Source: Scandinavium lactucae (GTDB lineage: Bacteria; Pseudomonadota; Gammaproteobacteria; Enterobacterales; Enterobacteriaceae). From it: a DNA stretch of 64,000 bases. The position numbers and the translations under genes are program-made. Shown here one piece after another: positions 50,561 to 60,221 of this stretch; the stretch's first letter is position 1, and each line of letters opens with the position of its first letter. The notes beneath the pieces were generated by a model. The model ran no database searches and was not told the origin of the DNA. It saw nothing but the letters and a program-made list of their open reading frames with translations. Where the stretch lies: the NCBI RefSeq assembly GCF_033843265.1, contig NZ_JAWXRD010000027.1:235996-299995 (forward strand). The letters are read 5' to 3'.

Positions 50561-51865
50561 ATGAGCTTTAATACTGTCATCGACTGGAACAGCATCAGCC
50601 CCGAGCAACAGCGCGATTTGCTGATGCGCCCGGCGATTTCCGCCTCGGAAAGCATCAGCCGCACCGTGGCGGAGATCCTCGACAACGTCAAGGCCAGAGG
50701 CGATACCGCGCTGCGGGAGTACAGCGCAAAGTTCGACAAAACCGAGGTCGCAGGGCTGAAAGTCAGCGCCGAGGAAATTGAAGCGGCAAGTTCTCGCCTG
50801 AGCGATGAGCTGAAGCAGGCCATGGCCGTCGCGGTGAAAAACGTCGAGACGTTCCACGTGGCGCAAAAACTGCAACCGGTCGATGTAGAAACGCTGCCGG
50901 GCGTGCGCTGCCAGCAGGTCACGCGCCCCATTGCCTCCGTCGGGCTGTATATTCCCGGCGGCTCTGCGCCGTTGTTTTCTACCGTATTAATGCTCGCAAC
51001 ACCGGCGCGCATCGCCGGTTGTCAAAAAGTGGTGCTGTGCTCGCCGCCGCCGATTGCCGATGAAATTCTGTATGCAGCAAAACTGTGTGGCGTGCAGGAT
51101 ATCTTCAACGTCGGCGGCGCACAGGCCATTGCTGCGCTGGCGCTGGGCACCGAATCCGTGCCGAAAGTCGACAAAATTTTTGGCCCCGGCAATGCGTTCG
51201 TGACCGAAGCCAAGCGCCAGGTCAGCCAGCGTCTGGATGGGGCAGCGATTGATATGCCTGCCGGTCCTTCCGAAGTGCTGGTGATCGCCGACAGCGGTGC
51301 TACACCTGATTTCGTGGCGTCTGATTTGTTGTCCCAGGCAGAGCACGGCCCGGACTCTCAGGTCATTCTTCTCACCCCGGATGCCGACATGGCCGGTCGC
51401 GTCGCTAAAGCCGTGGAGCGTCAACTGGCCGAACTCCCCCGGGCAGAAACCGCGCGTCAGGCACTGGCTGCCAGCCGTCTGATTGTTGCCCGCGATTTAG
51501 CGCAGTGCGTGGAAATCTCTAACCAGTACGGTCCTGAACACCTGATCATTCAAACCCGCAACGCGCGTTCGCTGGTCGACAGCATCACCAGTGCAGGCTC
51601 GGTATTTTTAGGCGACTGGTCACCCGAATCCGCAGGCGACTACGCGTCAGGCACCAACCACGTGCTGCCGACCTACGGCTACACCGCCACCTGTTCCAGC
51701 CTCGGACTGGCGGATTTTCAGAAACGCATGACCGTTCAGGAACTGTCGCAGGACGGTTTTTCCGCCCTGGCCTCAACCATTGAAATTCTGGCCGCCGCCG
51801 AACGCCTGACCGCCCACAAAAACGCCGTTACCTTACGTGTGGCCGCCCTCAAGGAGATGAAATGA
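50561..51865 (+). CDS. hisD: Histidinol dehydrogenase
   Basis: Bifunctional zinc NAD enzyme that oxidises L-histidinol to histidine in two steps. 434 residues as in E. coli; ICxxPP-like VGLYIPGGSAPLFSTVLM, PAGPSEVLVIAD, and DLLSQAEHGPDSQ (zinc ligands Gln/His) are present, with ASGTNHVLPTYG near the end. Its stop overlaps the hisC start by four bases. Confidence 0.98.
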   Translation: MSFNTVIDWNSISPEQQRDLLMRPAISASESISRTVAEILDNVKARGDTALREYSAKFDKTEVAGLKVSAEEIEAASSRLSDELKQAMAVAVKNVETFHVAQKLQPVDVETLPGVRCQQVTRPIASVGLYIPGGSAPLFSTVLMLATPARIAGCQKVVLCSPPPIADEILYAAKLCGVQDIFNVGGAQAIAALALGTESVPKVDKIFGPGNAFVTEAKRQVSQRLDGAAIDMPAGPSEVLVIADSGATPDFVASDLLSQAEHGPDSQVILLTPDADMAGRVAKAVERQLAELPRAETARQALAASRLIVARDLAQCVEISNQYGPEHLIIQTRNARSLVDSITSAGSVFLGDWSPESAGDYASGTNHVLPTYGYTATCSSLGLADFQKRMTVQELSQDGFSALASTIEILAAAERLTAHKNAVTLRVAALKEMK

Positions 51866-52923
51866 GCATTGAAGAGTTAGCCCGTAAAAATGTTCGCGAC
51901 CTTACGCCGTACCAGTCTGCCCGTCGACTCGGCGGTAAAGGTGATGTCTGGCTGAATGCCAACGAATTTCCGACGGCGGTCACGTTCGACCTTTCTCAGC
52001 AAACGCTTAACCGCTATCCGGAGTGTCAGCCGAAAGCCGTCATCGACAACTATGCGCAGTACGCGGGTGTGAAGCCGGAACAGGTTCTGGTCAGCCGTGG
52101 GGCGGATGAAGGTATCGAACTGCTGATCCGCGCGTTTTGCGAGCCGGGTAAAGATGCCATTCTTTTCTGCCCGCCGACCTATGGCATGTACAGCGTCAGC
52201 GCCGAAACTTTTGGCGTGGAGTATCGCACGGTGCCCGCCCTGGAAAACTGGCAGCTGAATTTGCAGGCCATCGCCGACAAACTCGATGGTGTTAAAGTGG
52301 TGTACGTGTGCAGCCCGAATAACCCAACCGGGCAGATTATCAATCCGCAGGACTTGCGCGTCCTGCTGGAAATGACCCGCGGCAAAGCGCTGGTCGTGGC
52401 TGATGAAGCCTATATAGAGTTTTGCCCGCAGGCGACGCTGACCACCTGGCTGGCCGACTATCCGCATTTAGTGGTGCTGCGCACGCTCTCTAAAGCGTTC
52501 GCCCTGGCCGGACTGCGCTGCGGTTTTACGCTGGCCAATGAAGACGTCATTGCCCTATTGATGAAAGTCATTGCCCCCTACCCGCTGTCGACCCCGGTTG
52601 CGGATATCGCCGCCCAGGCGTTAAGCCCGCAGGGAATCAATGCGATGCGCGAGCGCGTGGCGCAAATTCTCGCCGAACGTCAGTACCTGGTGACCCAACT
52701 GCGGGAGATCCCTTGCGTGGAACAGGTCTTCGATTCTGAAACCAACTACATCCTGGCACGCATTACGGCCTCAAGTGCGGTCTTCAAATCCTTGTGGGAT
52801 CAGGGCATTATCTTACGTGACCAAAATAAACAACCTTCTTTAAGCGGTTGCCTGCGTATCACTATCGGCACCCGCGACGAGAGCCAGCGCGTCATTGACG
52901 CCCTTCGTGCGGAGAAAGTATGA
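51862..52923 (+). CDS. hisC: Histidinol-phosphate aminotransferase
   Basis: PLP-dependent class I/II aminotransferase making histidinol phosphate. 353 residues (E. coli 356). Cofactor-site features: CSPNNPTGQII, VADEAYIEFCPQ and the PLP lysine in LRTLSKAFALAGLRCGF (near residue 213). Overlaps both hisD and hisB by four bases (ATGA). Confidence 0.98.
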   Translation: MSIEELARKNVRDLTPYQSARRLGGKGDVWLNANEFPTAVTFDLSQQTLNRYPECQPKAVIDNYAQYAGVKPEQVLVSRGADEGIELLIRAFCEPGKDAILFCPPTYGMYSVSAETFGVEYRTVPALENWQLNLQAIADKLDGVKVVYVCSPNNPTGQIINPQDLRVLLEMTRGKALVVADEAYIEFCPQATLTTWLADYPHLVVLRTLSKAFALAGLRCGFTLANEDVIALLMKVIAPYPLSTPVADIAAQALSPQGINAMRERVAQILAERQYLVTQLREIPCVEQVFDSETNYILARITASSAVFKSLWDQGIILRDQNKQPSLSGCLRITIGTRDESQRVIDALRAEKV

Positions 52924-53987
52924 CCCAGAAGTTCCTCTTTATCGATCGTGACGGCACCCTGATCAGCGAGCCGCCGAGTGATTTCCAGGTCGACAGGTTC
53001 GACAAACTGGCGTTTGAAGCAGAGGTCATCCCTTCGCTGCTGAAGCTGCAAAAAGCAGGCTACAAGCTGGTAATGATTACCAACCAGGACGGGCTGGGCA
53101 CCGACAGCTTCCCGCAGGCAGATTTTGATGGCCCGCATAACCTGATGATGCAGGTGTTCCGCTCTCAGGGCGTGCAGTTTGACGATGTGCTGATTTGTCC
53201 GCATTTCGAAACGGACAACTGCGAATGCCGCAAACCAAAGACTAAAATGGTGGCTGCGTGGCTGAAGGACGGCGTGATGGACGTGGCGAACAGCTATGTG
53301 ATTGGCGACCGCGCCACCGACGTAACGCTGGCGCAAAACATGGGTATCGTTGGCCTGCGTTACAGCCGCGATGACCTGAACTGGCTGAAAATCACCGAGC
53401 AACTCACCCAGCGTGACCGCTATGCGCACGTCGAGCGCAACACCCGCGAAACGCAGATTGACGTTAAAGTCTGGCTCGACCGCGAAGGTGGCAGCAAAAT
53501 TAATACCGGCGTCGGTTTCTTCGACCACATGCTGGATCAGATTGCCACCCACGGCGGCTTGCGCATGGAGATCACCGTCAAAGGCGACCTCTACATCGAC
53601 GATCACCACACCGTGGAAGACACCGGTCTGGCACTCGGCGAGGCGCTGAAGCTGGCGCTGGGCGATAAACGTGGCATCAACCGTTTTGGCTTCGTGTTGC
53701 CGATGGATGAATGTCTGGCCCGCTGTGCGCTGGATATCTCGGGCCGTCCGCACCTGGAATACCGCGCCGAATTTACCTATCAGCGCGTGGGGGACCTGAG
53801 CACCGAGATGATCGAGCACTTCTTCCGCTCGCTCTCTTACACTATGGGCGTCACGCTGCACCTGAAAACCAAGGGCAAGAACGACCACCACCGTGTAGAA
53901 AGCCTGTTCAAAGCCTTTGGTCGTACGCTGCGTCAGGCCATTCGGGTGGAAGGCGATACCCTCCCCTCCTCGAAAGGAGTGTTGTGA
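52920..53987 (+). CDS. hisB: Bifunctional histidinol-phosphatase / imidazoleglycerol-phosphate dehydratase
   Basis: 355 residues as in E. coli. N-terminal HAD phosphatase (1-165) with FIDRDGTLISEP (nucleophile Asp) and zinc-binding CPHFETDNCECRKPK; C-terminal IGP dehydratase (about 167-355) with GVGFFDHMLDQIATHGG, DDHHTVEDTGLALGEAL and KGKNDHHRVESLFKAFGR. The fusion catalyses steps 7 and 9. Stop shares one base with the hisH start. Confidence 0.98.
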   Translation: MTQKFLFIDRDGTLISEPPSDFQVDRFDKLAFEAEVIPSLLKLQKAGYKLVMITNQDGLGTDSFPQADFDGPHNLMMQVFRSQGVQFDDVLICPHFETDNCECRKPKTKMVAAWLKDGVMDVANSYVIGDRATDVTLAQNMGIVGLRYSRDDLNWLKITEQLTQRDRYAHVERNTRETQIDVKVWLDREGGSKINTGVGFFDHMLDQIATHGGLRMEITVKGDLYIDDHHTVEDTGLALGEALKLALGDKRGINRFGFVLPMDECLARCALDISGRPHLEYRAEFTYQRVGDLSTEMIEHFFRSLSYTMGVTLHLKTKGKNDHHRVESLFKAFGRTLRQAIRVEGDTLPSSKGVL

Positions 53988-54577
53988 TGAACGTCGTTAT
54001 CCTTGATACCGGCTGCGCCAACCTGAATTCGGTGAAATCGGCCATCAGCCGCCACGGTTACGAGCCGGTAGTCAGCCGCGATCCGGATATCGTGCTGCGT
54101 GCCGACAAACTGTTCTTGCCAGGCGTCGGCACCGCTCAGGCCGCAATGGACCAGATTCGCGAGCGCGAGCTGGTCGATCTCATTAAAGCCTGTACCCAGC
54201 CGGTGCTGGGTATTTGCCTCGGGATGCAAATCCTGGCTCGCCGCAGCGAAGAGTCCAACGGTGTCGACCTGCTGGGCATTATCGATCAGGACGTGCCGAA
54301 GATGACCGATTTCGGTCTGCCGCTGCCGCACATGGGCTGGAATCGCGTTTACCCAAAAGCGGGCGATCGCCTGTTTCGCGGTATTGAAGACGGGTCGTAT
54401 TTCTATTTCGTCCACAGCTATGCGATGCCGGTCAATCAATGGACCGTCGCCCAATGTAATTACGGCGAACCGTTTACCGCGGCGGTACAGAAAGACAATT
54501 TCTTCGGCGTGCAGTTTCACCCTGAACGCTCTGGCGCGGCGGGCGCGCAGTTGCTGAAAAACTTCCTGGAGATGTAA
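53987..54577 (+). CDS. hisH: Imidazole glycerol phosphate synthase, glutaminase subunit
   Basis: Supplies ammonia from glutamine to HisF. 196 residues from the ATG at 53987 (MNVVILDTGCANLNSVKSAI), right after the hisB ribosome-binding-like GGAG. The longer open frame from 53711 lies inside hisB and is rejected. Class I amidotransferase triad: Cys in LGICLGMQIL, His/Glu in VQFHPERSG. The oxyanion-strand PHMGWN is present. Confidence 0.98.
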   Translation: MNVVILDTGCANLNSVKSAISRHGYEPVVSRDPDIVLRADKLFLPGVGTAQAAMDQIRERELVDLIKACTQPVLGICLGMQILARRSEESNGVDLLGIIDQDVPKMTDFGLPLPHMGWNRVYPKAGDRLFRGIEDGSYFYFVHSYAMPVNQWTVAQCNYGEPFTAAVQKDNFFGVQFHPERSGAAGAQLLKNFLEM

Positions 54578-55314
54578 TGATCATTCCAGCTTTAGATTTA
54601 ATTGATGGCACCGTGGTTCGCCTCCATCAGGGGGATTACGGCCAGCAGCGCGATTACGGCAATGACCCACTACCGCGTTTGCAGAACTATGTTTCTCAGG
54701 GGGCGCAGATACTGCATTTGGTCGATCTGACCGGCGCGAAAGATCCGGCTCAACGCCAGATCCCCCTGATAAAACACCTCGTGGCGGGGGTGAATGTCCC
54801 GGTGCAGGTTGGCGGCGGTATTCGGACTGAAGCAGACGTCTCTGCCCTGCTGGACGCGGGCGTGGCCCGAGTGGTTATCGGCTCGACGGCGGTAAAATCA
54901 CCGGATGTCGTGAAAGGCTGGTTTGAACGTTTCGGCGCAGAAAAACTGGTGCTGGCGCTGGACGTGCGGATTGATAGCCAGGGCACCAAACACGTGGCGG
55001 TCAGCGGCTGGCAGGAAAACTCTGGCGTCACGCTGGAAGAACTGGTGGAAACCTATGTGCCCGTCGGCCTGAAGCACGTGCTGTGCACCGACATTTCCCG
55101 CGACGGCACCCTCGCCGGGTCTAACGTTTCATTATATGAAGAGGTTTGTGCCCGTTATCCGCAGGTTGCGTTTCAGTCTTCCGGTGGCATCGGCGGCCTC
55201 GATGATATTGCCGCCCTGCGCGGGAGCGGCGTGGGTGGCGTGATTGTCGGACGGGCCTTACTGGAAGGTAAATTTAACGTAACGGAGGCCATCCAATGCT
55301 GGCAAAACGGATAA
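54577..55314 (+). CDS. hisA: Phosphoribosylformimino-AICAR-ribotide isomerase
   Basis: TIM-barrel isomerase acting on ProFAR. 245 residues as in E. coli, with two half-barrel phosphate-binding motifs: VGGGIRTEADV and SSGGIGGLDDIAAL, and catalytic Asp in PALDLIDG. Starts on the last base of the hisH stop; 3' end overlaps hisF by 19 bases. Confidence 0.98.
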   Translation: MIIPALDLIDGTVVRLHQGDYGQQRDYGNDPLPRLQNYVSQGAQILHLVDLTGAKDPAQRQIPLIKHLVAGVNVPVQVGGGIRTEADVSALLDAGVARVVIGSTAVKSPDVVKGWFERFGAEKLVLALDVRIDSQGTKHVAVSGWQENSGVTLEELVETYVPVGLKHVLCTDISRDGTLAGSNVSLYEEVCARYPQVAFQSSGGIGGLDDIAALRGSGVGGVIVGRALLEGKFNVTEAIQCWQNG

Positions 55315-56072
55315 TTCCTTGTCTTGACGTGCGTGATGGTCAGGTCGTGAAAGGCGTGCAGTTCCGCAATCACGAAATCATCGGTGATATTGTCCCGCTG
55401 GCAAAACGCTATGCCGAAGAAGGTGCAGACGAACTGGTGTTCTATGATATCACCGCCTCCAGCGATGGCCGTGTGGTCGACAAAAGCTGGGTGTCGCGCG
55501 TGGCGGAAGTCATCGACATTCCTTTCTGCGTGGCGGGCGGGATTAAAACCGTGGACGACGCGGCAAAAATTCTGTCGTTTGGCGCAGATAAAATATCAGT
55601 GAACTCCCCGGCGCTTGCCGATCCGGAGCTGATCACCCGCTTGGCCGATCGCTTTGGCGTGCAGTGCATCGTGGTGGGGATCGACACCTGGTTTGACGCA
55701 GAAACCGGGAAGTATCACGTGAATCAATACACTGGTGACGAGAGCCGTACCCGGGTTACGCAGTGGGAAACCCTCGACTGGGTGCAGGAAGTGCAAAAGC
55801 GCGGGGCCGGTGAAATCGTTCTGAATATGATGAACCAGGACGGGGTGCGTAACGGCTATGACCTCGAGCAGCTGAAAAAAGTGCGCAATGTCTGCCACGT
55901 TCCGCTGATTGCCTCCGGCGGTGCGGGCACGATGGACCATTTCCTCGAAGCCTTCCGCGACGCAGACGTCGACGGCGCGCTGGCGGCATCGGTATTCCAC
56001 AAGCAAATCATTAATATTGGCGAACTAAAAGCGTACCTGGCACTGCAGGGCGTGGAGATCAGGGTATGTTAA
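55296..56072 (+). CDS. hisF: Imidazole glycerol phosphate synthase, cyclase subunit
   Basis: TIM-barrel subunit that makes IGP and AICAR with ammonia from HisH. 258 residues; catalytic Asp in IPCLDVRDGQVVKG (residue 11) and Asp in LNMMNQDGVRNGYD; phosphate motifs VAGGIKTVDDA and IASGGAGTMDHF. Homologous to HisA. Overlaps hisA and hisI. Confidence 0.98.
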   Translation: MLAKRIIPCLDVRDGQVVKGVQFRNHEIIGDIVPLAKRYAEEGADELVFYDITASSDGRVVDKSWVSRVAEVIDIPFCVAGGIKTVDDAAKILSFGADKISVNSPALADPELITRLADRFGVQCIVVGIDTWFDAETGKYHVNQYTGDESRTRVTQWETLDWVQEVQKRGAGEIVLNMMNQDGVRNGYDLEQLKKVRNVCHVPLIASGGAGTMDHFLEAFRDADVDGALAASVFHKQIINIGELKAYLALQGVEIRVC

Positions 56073-56665
56073 CTGAACAACTGGACTGGGAAAAAACCGA
56101 CGGACTGATGCCCGCCATCGTACAGCACGCGGTATCCGGTGAGGTGCTGATGCTGGGCTATATGAATCAGGAAGCCCTGACCGCCACGGAAAAAAGCGGT
56201 AAAGTGACCTTCTACTCGCGCACCAAACAGCGCCTGTGGACCAAAGGTGAAACTTCCGGCCATTTCCTCAACGTGGTGAGCATCACCCCGGATTGCGACA
56301 ACGACACCCTGCTGGTGCTGGTGAAGCCGATTGGCCCGACCTGCCATAAAGGCACCTCCAGCTGCTTTGGCGATACCAGCCACCAATGGCTGTTCCTGTA
56401 TCAACTGGAGCAACTGCTGGCAGAGCGTAAGACGGCTGACCCGGCCAGTTCGTATACCGCCAAACTGTACGCCAGCGGCACCAAACGTATCGCTCAAAAA
56501 GTGGGTGAAGAAGGCGTGGAAACCGCGCTGGCCGCCACGGTGAATGACAGGCATGAACTGACCAATGAAGCCTCTGACCTGATGTACCACCTGCTGGTGC
56601 TGCTGCAGGATCAGGAGCTGGATTTGACGACCGTGATTGAGAATTTGCGCCAGCGTCATCAGTAG
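56066..56665 (+). CDS. hisI: Bifunctional phosphoribosyl-AMP cyclohydrolase / phosphoribosyl-ATP pyrophosphatase
   Basis: 199 residues (E. coli 203). N-terminal cyclohydrolase (1-110) with FYSRTKQRLWTKGETSGHFLN and zinc ligands in TPDCDND and GPTCHKGTSSCF; C-terminal MazG-like pyrophosphatase (about 115-199) with QKVGEEGVETALAA and NEASDLMYHLLVLL. Steps 2 and 3 of the pathway. Overlaps hisF by seven bases and ends the operon. Confidence 0.98.
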   Translation: MLTEQLDWEKTDGLMPAIVQHAVSGEVLMLGYMNQEALTATEKSGKVTFYSRTKQRLWTKGETSGHFLNVVSITPDCDNDTLLVLVKPIGPTCHKGTSSCFGDTSHQWLFLYQLEQLLAERKTADPASSYTAKLYASGTKRIAQKVGEEGVETALAATVNDRHELTNEASDLMYHLLVLLQDQELDLTTVIENLRQRHQ

Positions 56666-56681
56666 TCTTTTTCAGGCATAA

Positions 56682-56714
56682 AAAAAACCGGGCGAATGCC
56701 ATGCCCGGTTTTTT
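56682..56714. terminator. Terminator between the his operon and wzzB
   Basis: AAAAAACCGGGC and GCCCGGTTTTTT form a 12-bp stem with A/T runs on both sides, serving both convergent transcripts. Confidence 0.93.
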
Positions 56715-56731
56715 ATTGCCGAAATAAACGG

Positions 56732-57736
56732 TTAGACTTTTGGCTGATAGTTACGCAGCGCGTTGCGGCCTAATACGACACCCGCTCCAACCATACCGCC
56801 CAGCAGCACGGCCAAAACTAGAATAATGGCGCGTTTCGGGCTGTCACGATAGAACGGCAGCGTTGGTTTCATCACGTAACGGTAGGCGTGAATAGCCGGC
56901 ACTTTGGGCTGATCGTCTTTACCCCCGGACATCAGGTTATTCACGTCCAGCAATGTCTGACGCGTCTGATAGTAACTGCCAGGGAACTCCAGCGGCCGTG
57001 TGGCTTCATTTTTAACCATGGCACTCAGCGCATCGCTGCCGAGCATGAACATGGTGTCCTGAGAGACCTGGTCAACCTGCTGGATTAGCGGCAACTTAAT
57101 TTTAGATTGCTCAGCAATGGTCAATGCCTGGCTAATTTGCGCTATGCGCAATGCCTTCTGCTCGGTAACCACTTTTTCCTGCGTGGTCAGCGATTGCTCA
57201 ATATCGTTCCTACGAGAGGTTATATTGGCTTTTAAATCACCTGCTACGGCCTTGGCCACGCTGTCGTCAACCTGCTGGATGTACTGCGCCAGTGTCTTCT
57301 GTGCTTCTTCCGCTGTCTGGGCCACATACGATACGCGCAAAGGCAAACTTTGCCCCTTTACTGCGGCTTCAATGTTTAGTACCTCCGGTTCTTCCTGATT
57401 ATCCAAAGACTCGGAGAGGGCGGAAAACGTAGAGTTAAACCGGGTAATCAAATCCTGCTGAATCGCACCCACTGACGGCGAGTTGCTGCCATAGAGAATA
57501 TTCATCGCGTTGTAGTAGCTTGAAACCTGTCCTGAATCAGGCTGAGTTACCAGTGCTGTAGAGGTCCATTTCTCTTTGGCAACCATGATGTAACCCACCG
57601 CGAGCAGAATAGCGACAACCACGCACACCATGATGGTGACCTTCCCGCGCCAGATTTGCATCACCAGATCGATGAGATCAATCTGTTCTGGCTCGTTGCT
57701 GCGACCGTTAAAACTTTTATTGTTATCCTGCGTCAT
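56732..57736 (-). CDS. wzzB: O-antigen chain-length determinant WzzB
   Basis: Inner-membrane polysaccharide co-polymerase setting modal O-antigen length with Wzy. 334 residues (E. coli/Salmonella about 325-327): cytoplasmic N-terminus with IDLIDLVMQIWRGKVTIM, first helix (about 33-53), long periplasmic helical region, second helix (about 300-322) preceded by the Pro-rich motif MKPTLPFYRDSPKRAIILVLAVLLGG. Position between his and the O-antigen edge is conserved. Confidence 0.95.
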   Translation of the reverse strand: MTQDNNKSFNGRSNEPEQIDLIDLVMQIWRGKVTIMVCVVVAILLAVGYIMVAKEKWTSTALVTQPDSGQVSSYYNAMNILYGSNSPSVGAIQQDLITRFNSTFSALSESLDNQEEPEVLNIEAAVKGQSLPLRVSYVAQTAEEAQKTLAQYIQQVDDSVAKAVAGDLKANITSRRNDIEQSLTTQEKVVTEQKALRIAQISQALTIAEQSKIKLPLIQQVDQVSQDTMFMLGSDALSAMVKNEATRPLEFPGSYYQTRQTLLDVNNLMSGGKDDQPKVPAIHAYRYVMKPTLPFYRDSPKRAIILVLAVLLGGMVGAGVVLGRNALRNYQPKV

Positions 57737-57963
57737 ACAAACCTTAACTGCGAAATTTATGAAAAGCCCACAAGGCGGAATAGTGTACTTACGTGTAGCA
57801 GAATTACTATAAGAATTATGCCTGAAGGCCCGCTAATTTACCGAAAAAACGGGCTACGCTAATTGTAGATAACGATTATCTTTTTGCACCCGCTAACGGT
57901 ATGATTTTGCTTTCGGTTGTACCAGACGCATATGGCGATTTTCTGGTCAGTTTGTGAGGAAAA

Positions 57964-58971
57964 GTGATGAAATATCTGGTTACCGGCGCAGCCGGCTTTA
58001 TCGGCTTCCATGTCAGTGAGCGTCTGCTGCAGGCAGGCCATCAGGTGGTGGGGATTGATAATCTCAATGACTACTATGACGTTAACCTGAAACAGGCCCG
58101 GCTTGACCTGCTGCAAAAGCCAGGTTTCAGTTTCCATAAAATGGATCTGGCCGATCGTGAGGCGATGACTGCCCTGTTCGCCGATGAGAAATTTGACCGG
58201 GTTATCCATCTCGCCGCCCAGGCCGGGGTGCGTTACTCGCTGGAAAATCCACATGCTTACGCTGATGCCAACCTGATTGGTCACCTGAACGTCCTCGAAG
58301 GTTGTCGCCATAATAAGGTTCAGCATTTGCTGTATGCTTCGTCAAGTTCGGTTTACGGTCTGAACCGTAAGATGCCGTTCTCGACCGATGATTCTGTGGA
58401 TCACCCCGTGTCACTTTACGCCGCCACCAAAAAAGCCAACGAGCTGATGTCGCACACCTATGCGCACCTGTATGGTTTACCCACCACTGGCCTACGATTC
58501 TTCACCGTTTATGGCCCGTGGGGACGTCCGGACATGGCGCTGTTCAAGTTCACCAAAGCCATGATTGAAGGCAAGAGCATTGATGTTTACAACTACGGCA
58601 AGATGAAGCGCGATTTCACCTACATCGACGACATCGCGGAAGCCATTATTCGTCTGCAGGATGTAATTCCTCAACCTGACGCCAACTGGACGGTTGAAAC
58701 CGGTTCCCCGGCCAGCAGCTCTGCCCCGTATCGCGTGTACAACATCGGTAACAGCTCTCCGGTCGAGTTGATGGATTACATTACCGCCCTGGAAGAGGCG
58801 TTAGGCATTGAAGCCGAGAAGAATATGATGCCGGTGCAGCCGGGCGACGTGCTGGAAACCAGCGCCGACACCCAACCGTTGCAGGAAGTAACCGGCTTCA
58901 AACCCGAAACCACGGTGAAAGACGGAGTGAAAAACTTCGTGGACTGGTATCGTGATTTTTATAATAAATAA
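57964..58971 (+). CDS. uge: UDP-glucuronate 4-epimerase (NAD-dependent)
   Basis: Extended SDR of 335 residues; converts UDP-glucuronate (product of Ugd, encoded nearby) to UDP-galacturonate for LPS or capsule. N-terminal MKYLVTGAAGFIGFHVSERLL (NAD motif GxxGxxG), IHLAAQAGVRYSLENPHAY, SSSSVYG and the YAATKKANE catalytic Tyr-Lys. These are hallmarks of GlcA epimerases (Uge/Gla) rather than GalE. GAGGAAAA precedes the ATG. It is divergent from wzzB. E. coli K-12 lacks it here. Substrate is inferred from motifs, not proven. Confidence 0.85.
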   Translation: MMKYLVTGAAGFIGFHVSERLLQAGHQVVGIDNLNDYYDVNLKQARLDLLQKPGFSFHKMDLADREAMTALFADEKFDRVIHLAAQAGVRYSLENPHAYADANLIGHLNVLEGCRHNKVQHLLYASSSSVYGLNRKMPFSTDDSVDHPVSLYAATKKANELMSHTYAHLYGLPTTGLRFFTVYGPWGRPDMALFKFTKAMIEGKSIDVYNYGKMKRDFTYIDDIAEAIIRLQDVIPQPDANWTVETGSPASSSAPYRVYNIGNSSPVELMDYITALEEALGIEAEKNMMPVQPGDVLETSADTQPLQEVTGFKPETTVKDGVKNFVDWYRDFYNK

Positions 58972-59034
58972 TACTTAGGGTGGTAATGCCAATTGTATAG
59001 TTAAAGCAATTGGCATTATTAATCATCTAGAAAC

Positions 59035-60066
59035 TCAACTGATTTTCCCATTAAAACCTCGGCCTACGCGGATTAACTTCAAATAATTAACCATCGGTTT
59101 TTCAATATACAAATATACAATAGCACCTGAGATAATAGCGGGAACTAAAAGTCCAACCGAAAAAACATAGGGGATATTTAAATGTATTTTTTTAAGGATC
59201 ATTGCTACCGGACTCAAAATGAATGGATGAACTAGATATAACGAGTAAGAACTATACCCCAGTAAAACCCCAACTTTTAAATAAATATTATTTCCTTTCC
59301 CCAACCATTCTTCCAATGCCAAAAAACCATGAAAAATTAACCACATTGGCAGACCAACACTCAAAGCTCCAGGCATGGATGACAAAAGATACATATGATT
59401 GTTTTTATAACCAAGCAACACAACCCCGACACATATAAGTATTAAACCTGTTTTTTTCTCAAGTTTGTATTTAGCAAATAAATAAAATGAAACTACGCCC
59501 ATTGCAAACTCATAAAGCCAATCACTAAAGATAAATTTAATCAGAGTATTATGCGCTACAAATAACTGGCCTATCGTTGCGAGCCCAAACAATGTCAAAA
59601 CGATGCCTAAATACCTAACAAACCTATTCTTGGTTAAAAAAATAAAAAACGAAAAAATGATGTAATAATAAAATTCATAACTTAATGTCCAACCATTTTG
59701 AACTAAATACTTATCGCTCGTGGGTATGAGAAAGTATGAATTGATAACGCTAGTATGCCCGCCAGAAGAATTGACTAAATGTGGATACATAATGAAGACA
59801 AAAAGTGCTAACGTTGTAAAAAGCCAATACAATGGAATAATGCGTTCAAATCGCAAAAAAATAAACTTTGAAAATGACATTTCTTTATTATGCGTTGCGT
59901 AACACATAATAAACCCAGAGATTATGAAAAACAGATCCACGCCAGATGCACCTATATGCAACCACTCTAATCCATTTACACCATATACCTTTTCTTTAAA
60001 TGCTATGTGATGAAGTACAACCAAAAGAGCTGCCAGCCCACGCAATAATTGAATTGAAAGTAACAT
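59035..60066 (-). CDS. Membrane acyltransferase (acyltransferase_3 / OafA-like)
   Basis: 343 residues with about ten membrane helices; family members transfer acetyl or succinyl groups to surface sugars from the membrane. Conserved features: IQLLRGLAALLVVLHHIAF (His), LFFIISGFIMCY, FLRFERIIPLYW and WTLSYEFYYYIIFS. The gene is much more AT-rich than its neighbours, a sign of horizontal acquisition. Between uge and ugd it probably decorates O-antigen, capsule or LPS core; acceptor unknown. No symbol assigned. Confidence 0.85.
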   Translation of the reverse strand: MLLSIQLLRGLAALLVVLHHIAFKEKVYGVNGLEWLHIGASGVDLFFIISGFIMCYATHNKEMSFSKFIFLRFERIIPLYWLFTTLALFVFIMYPHLVNSSGGHTSVINSYFLIPTSDKYLVQNGWTLSYEFYYYIIFSFFIFLTKNRFVRYLGIVLTLFGLATIGQLFVAHNTLIKFIFSDWLYEFAMGVVSFYLFAKYKLEKKTGLILICVGVVLLGYKNNHMYLLSSMPGALSVGLPMWLIFHGFLALEEWLGKGNNIYLKVGVLLGYSSYSLYLVHPFILSPVAMILKKIHLNIPYVFSVGLLVPAIISGAIVYLYIEKPMVNYLKLIRVGRGFNGKIS

Positions 60067-60221
60067 TAATAGCCTTTCCTACCATTTAATGGTTTCATAT
60101 ACACCTGCAAATCATGCCCCCTGTATTATCTGTACATATTGAAGAGTTTGCAATTGCTCTAATGTCAAATGAAAAATATAAGACGTGCTTAACTTAAATT
60201 AGGCACGTCCTAGGATGTCAA

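Noticed and set aside
49970..50875. Large minus-strand frame across hisG-hisD
   Set aside because: Antisense shadow of two well-identified operon genes with no independent start signal.
53711..53986. Extended N-terminus for hisH
   Set aside because: Lies inside hisB; HisH homologues start at the ATG at 53987, which gives the normal 196 residues.
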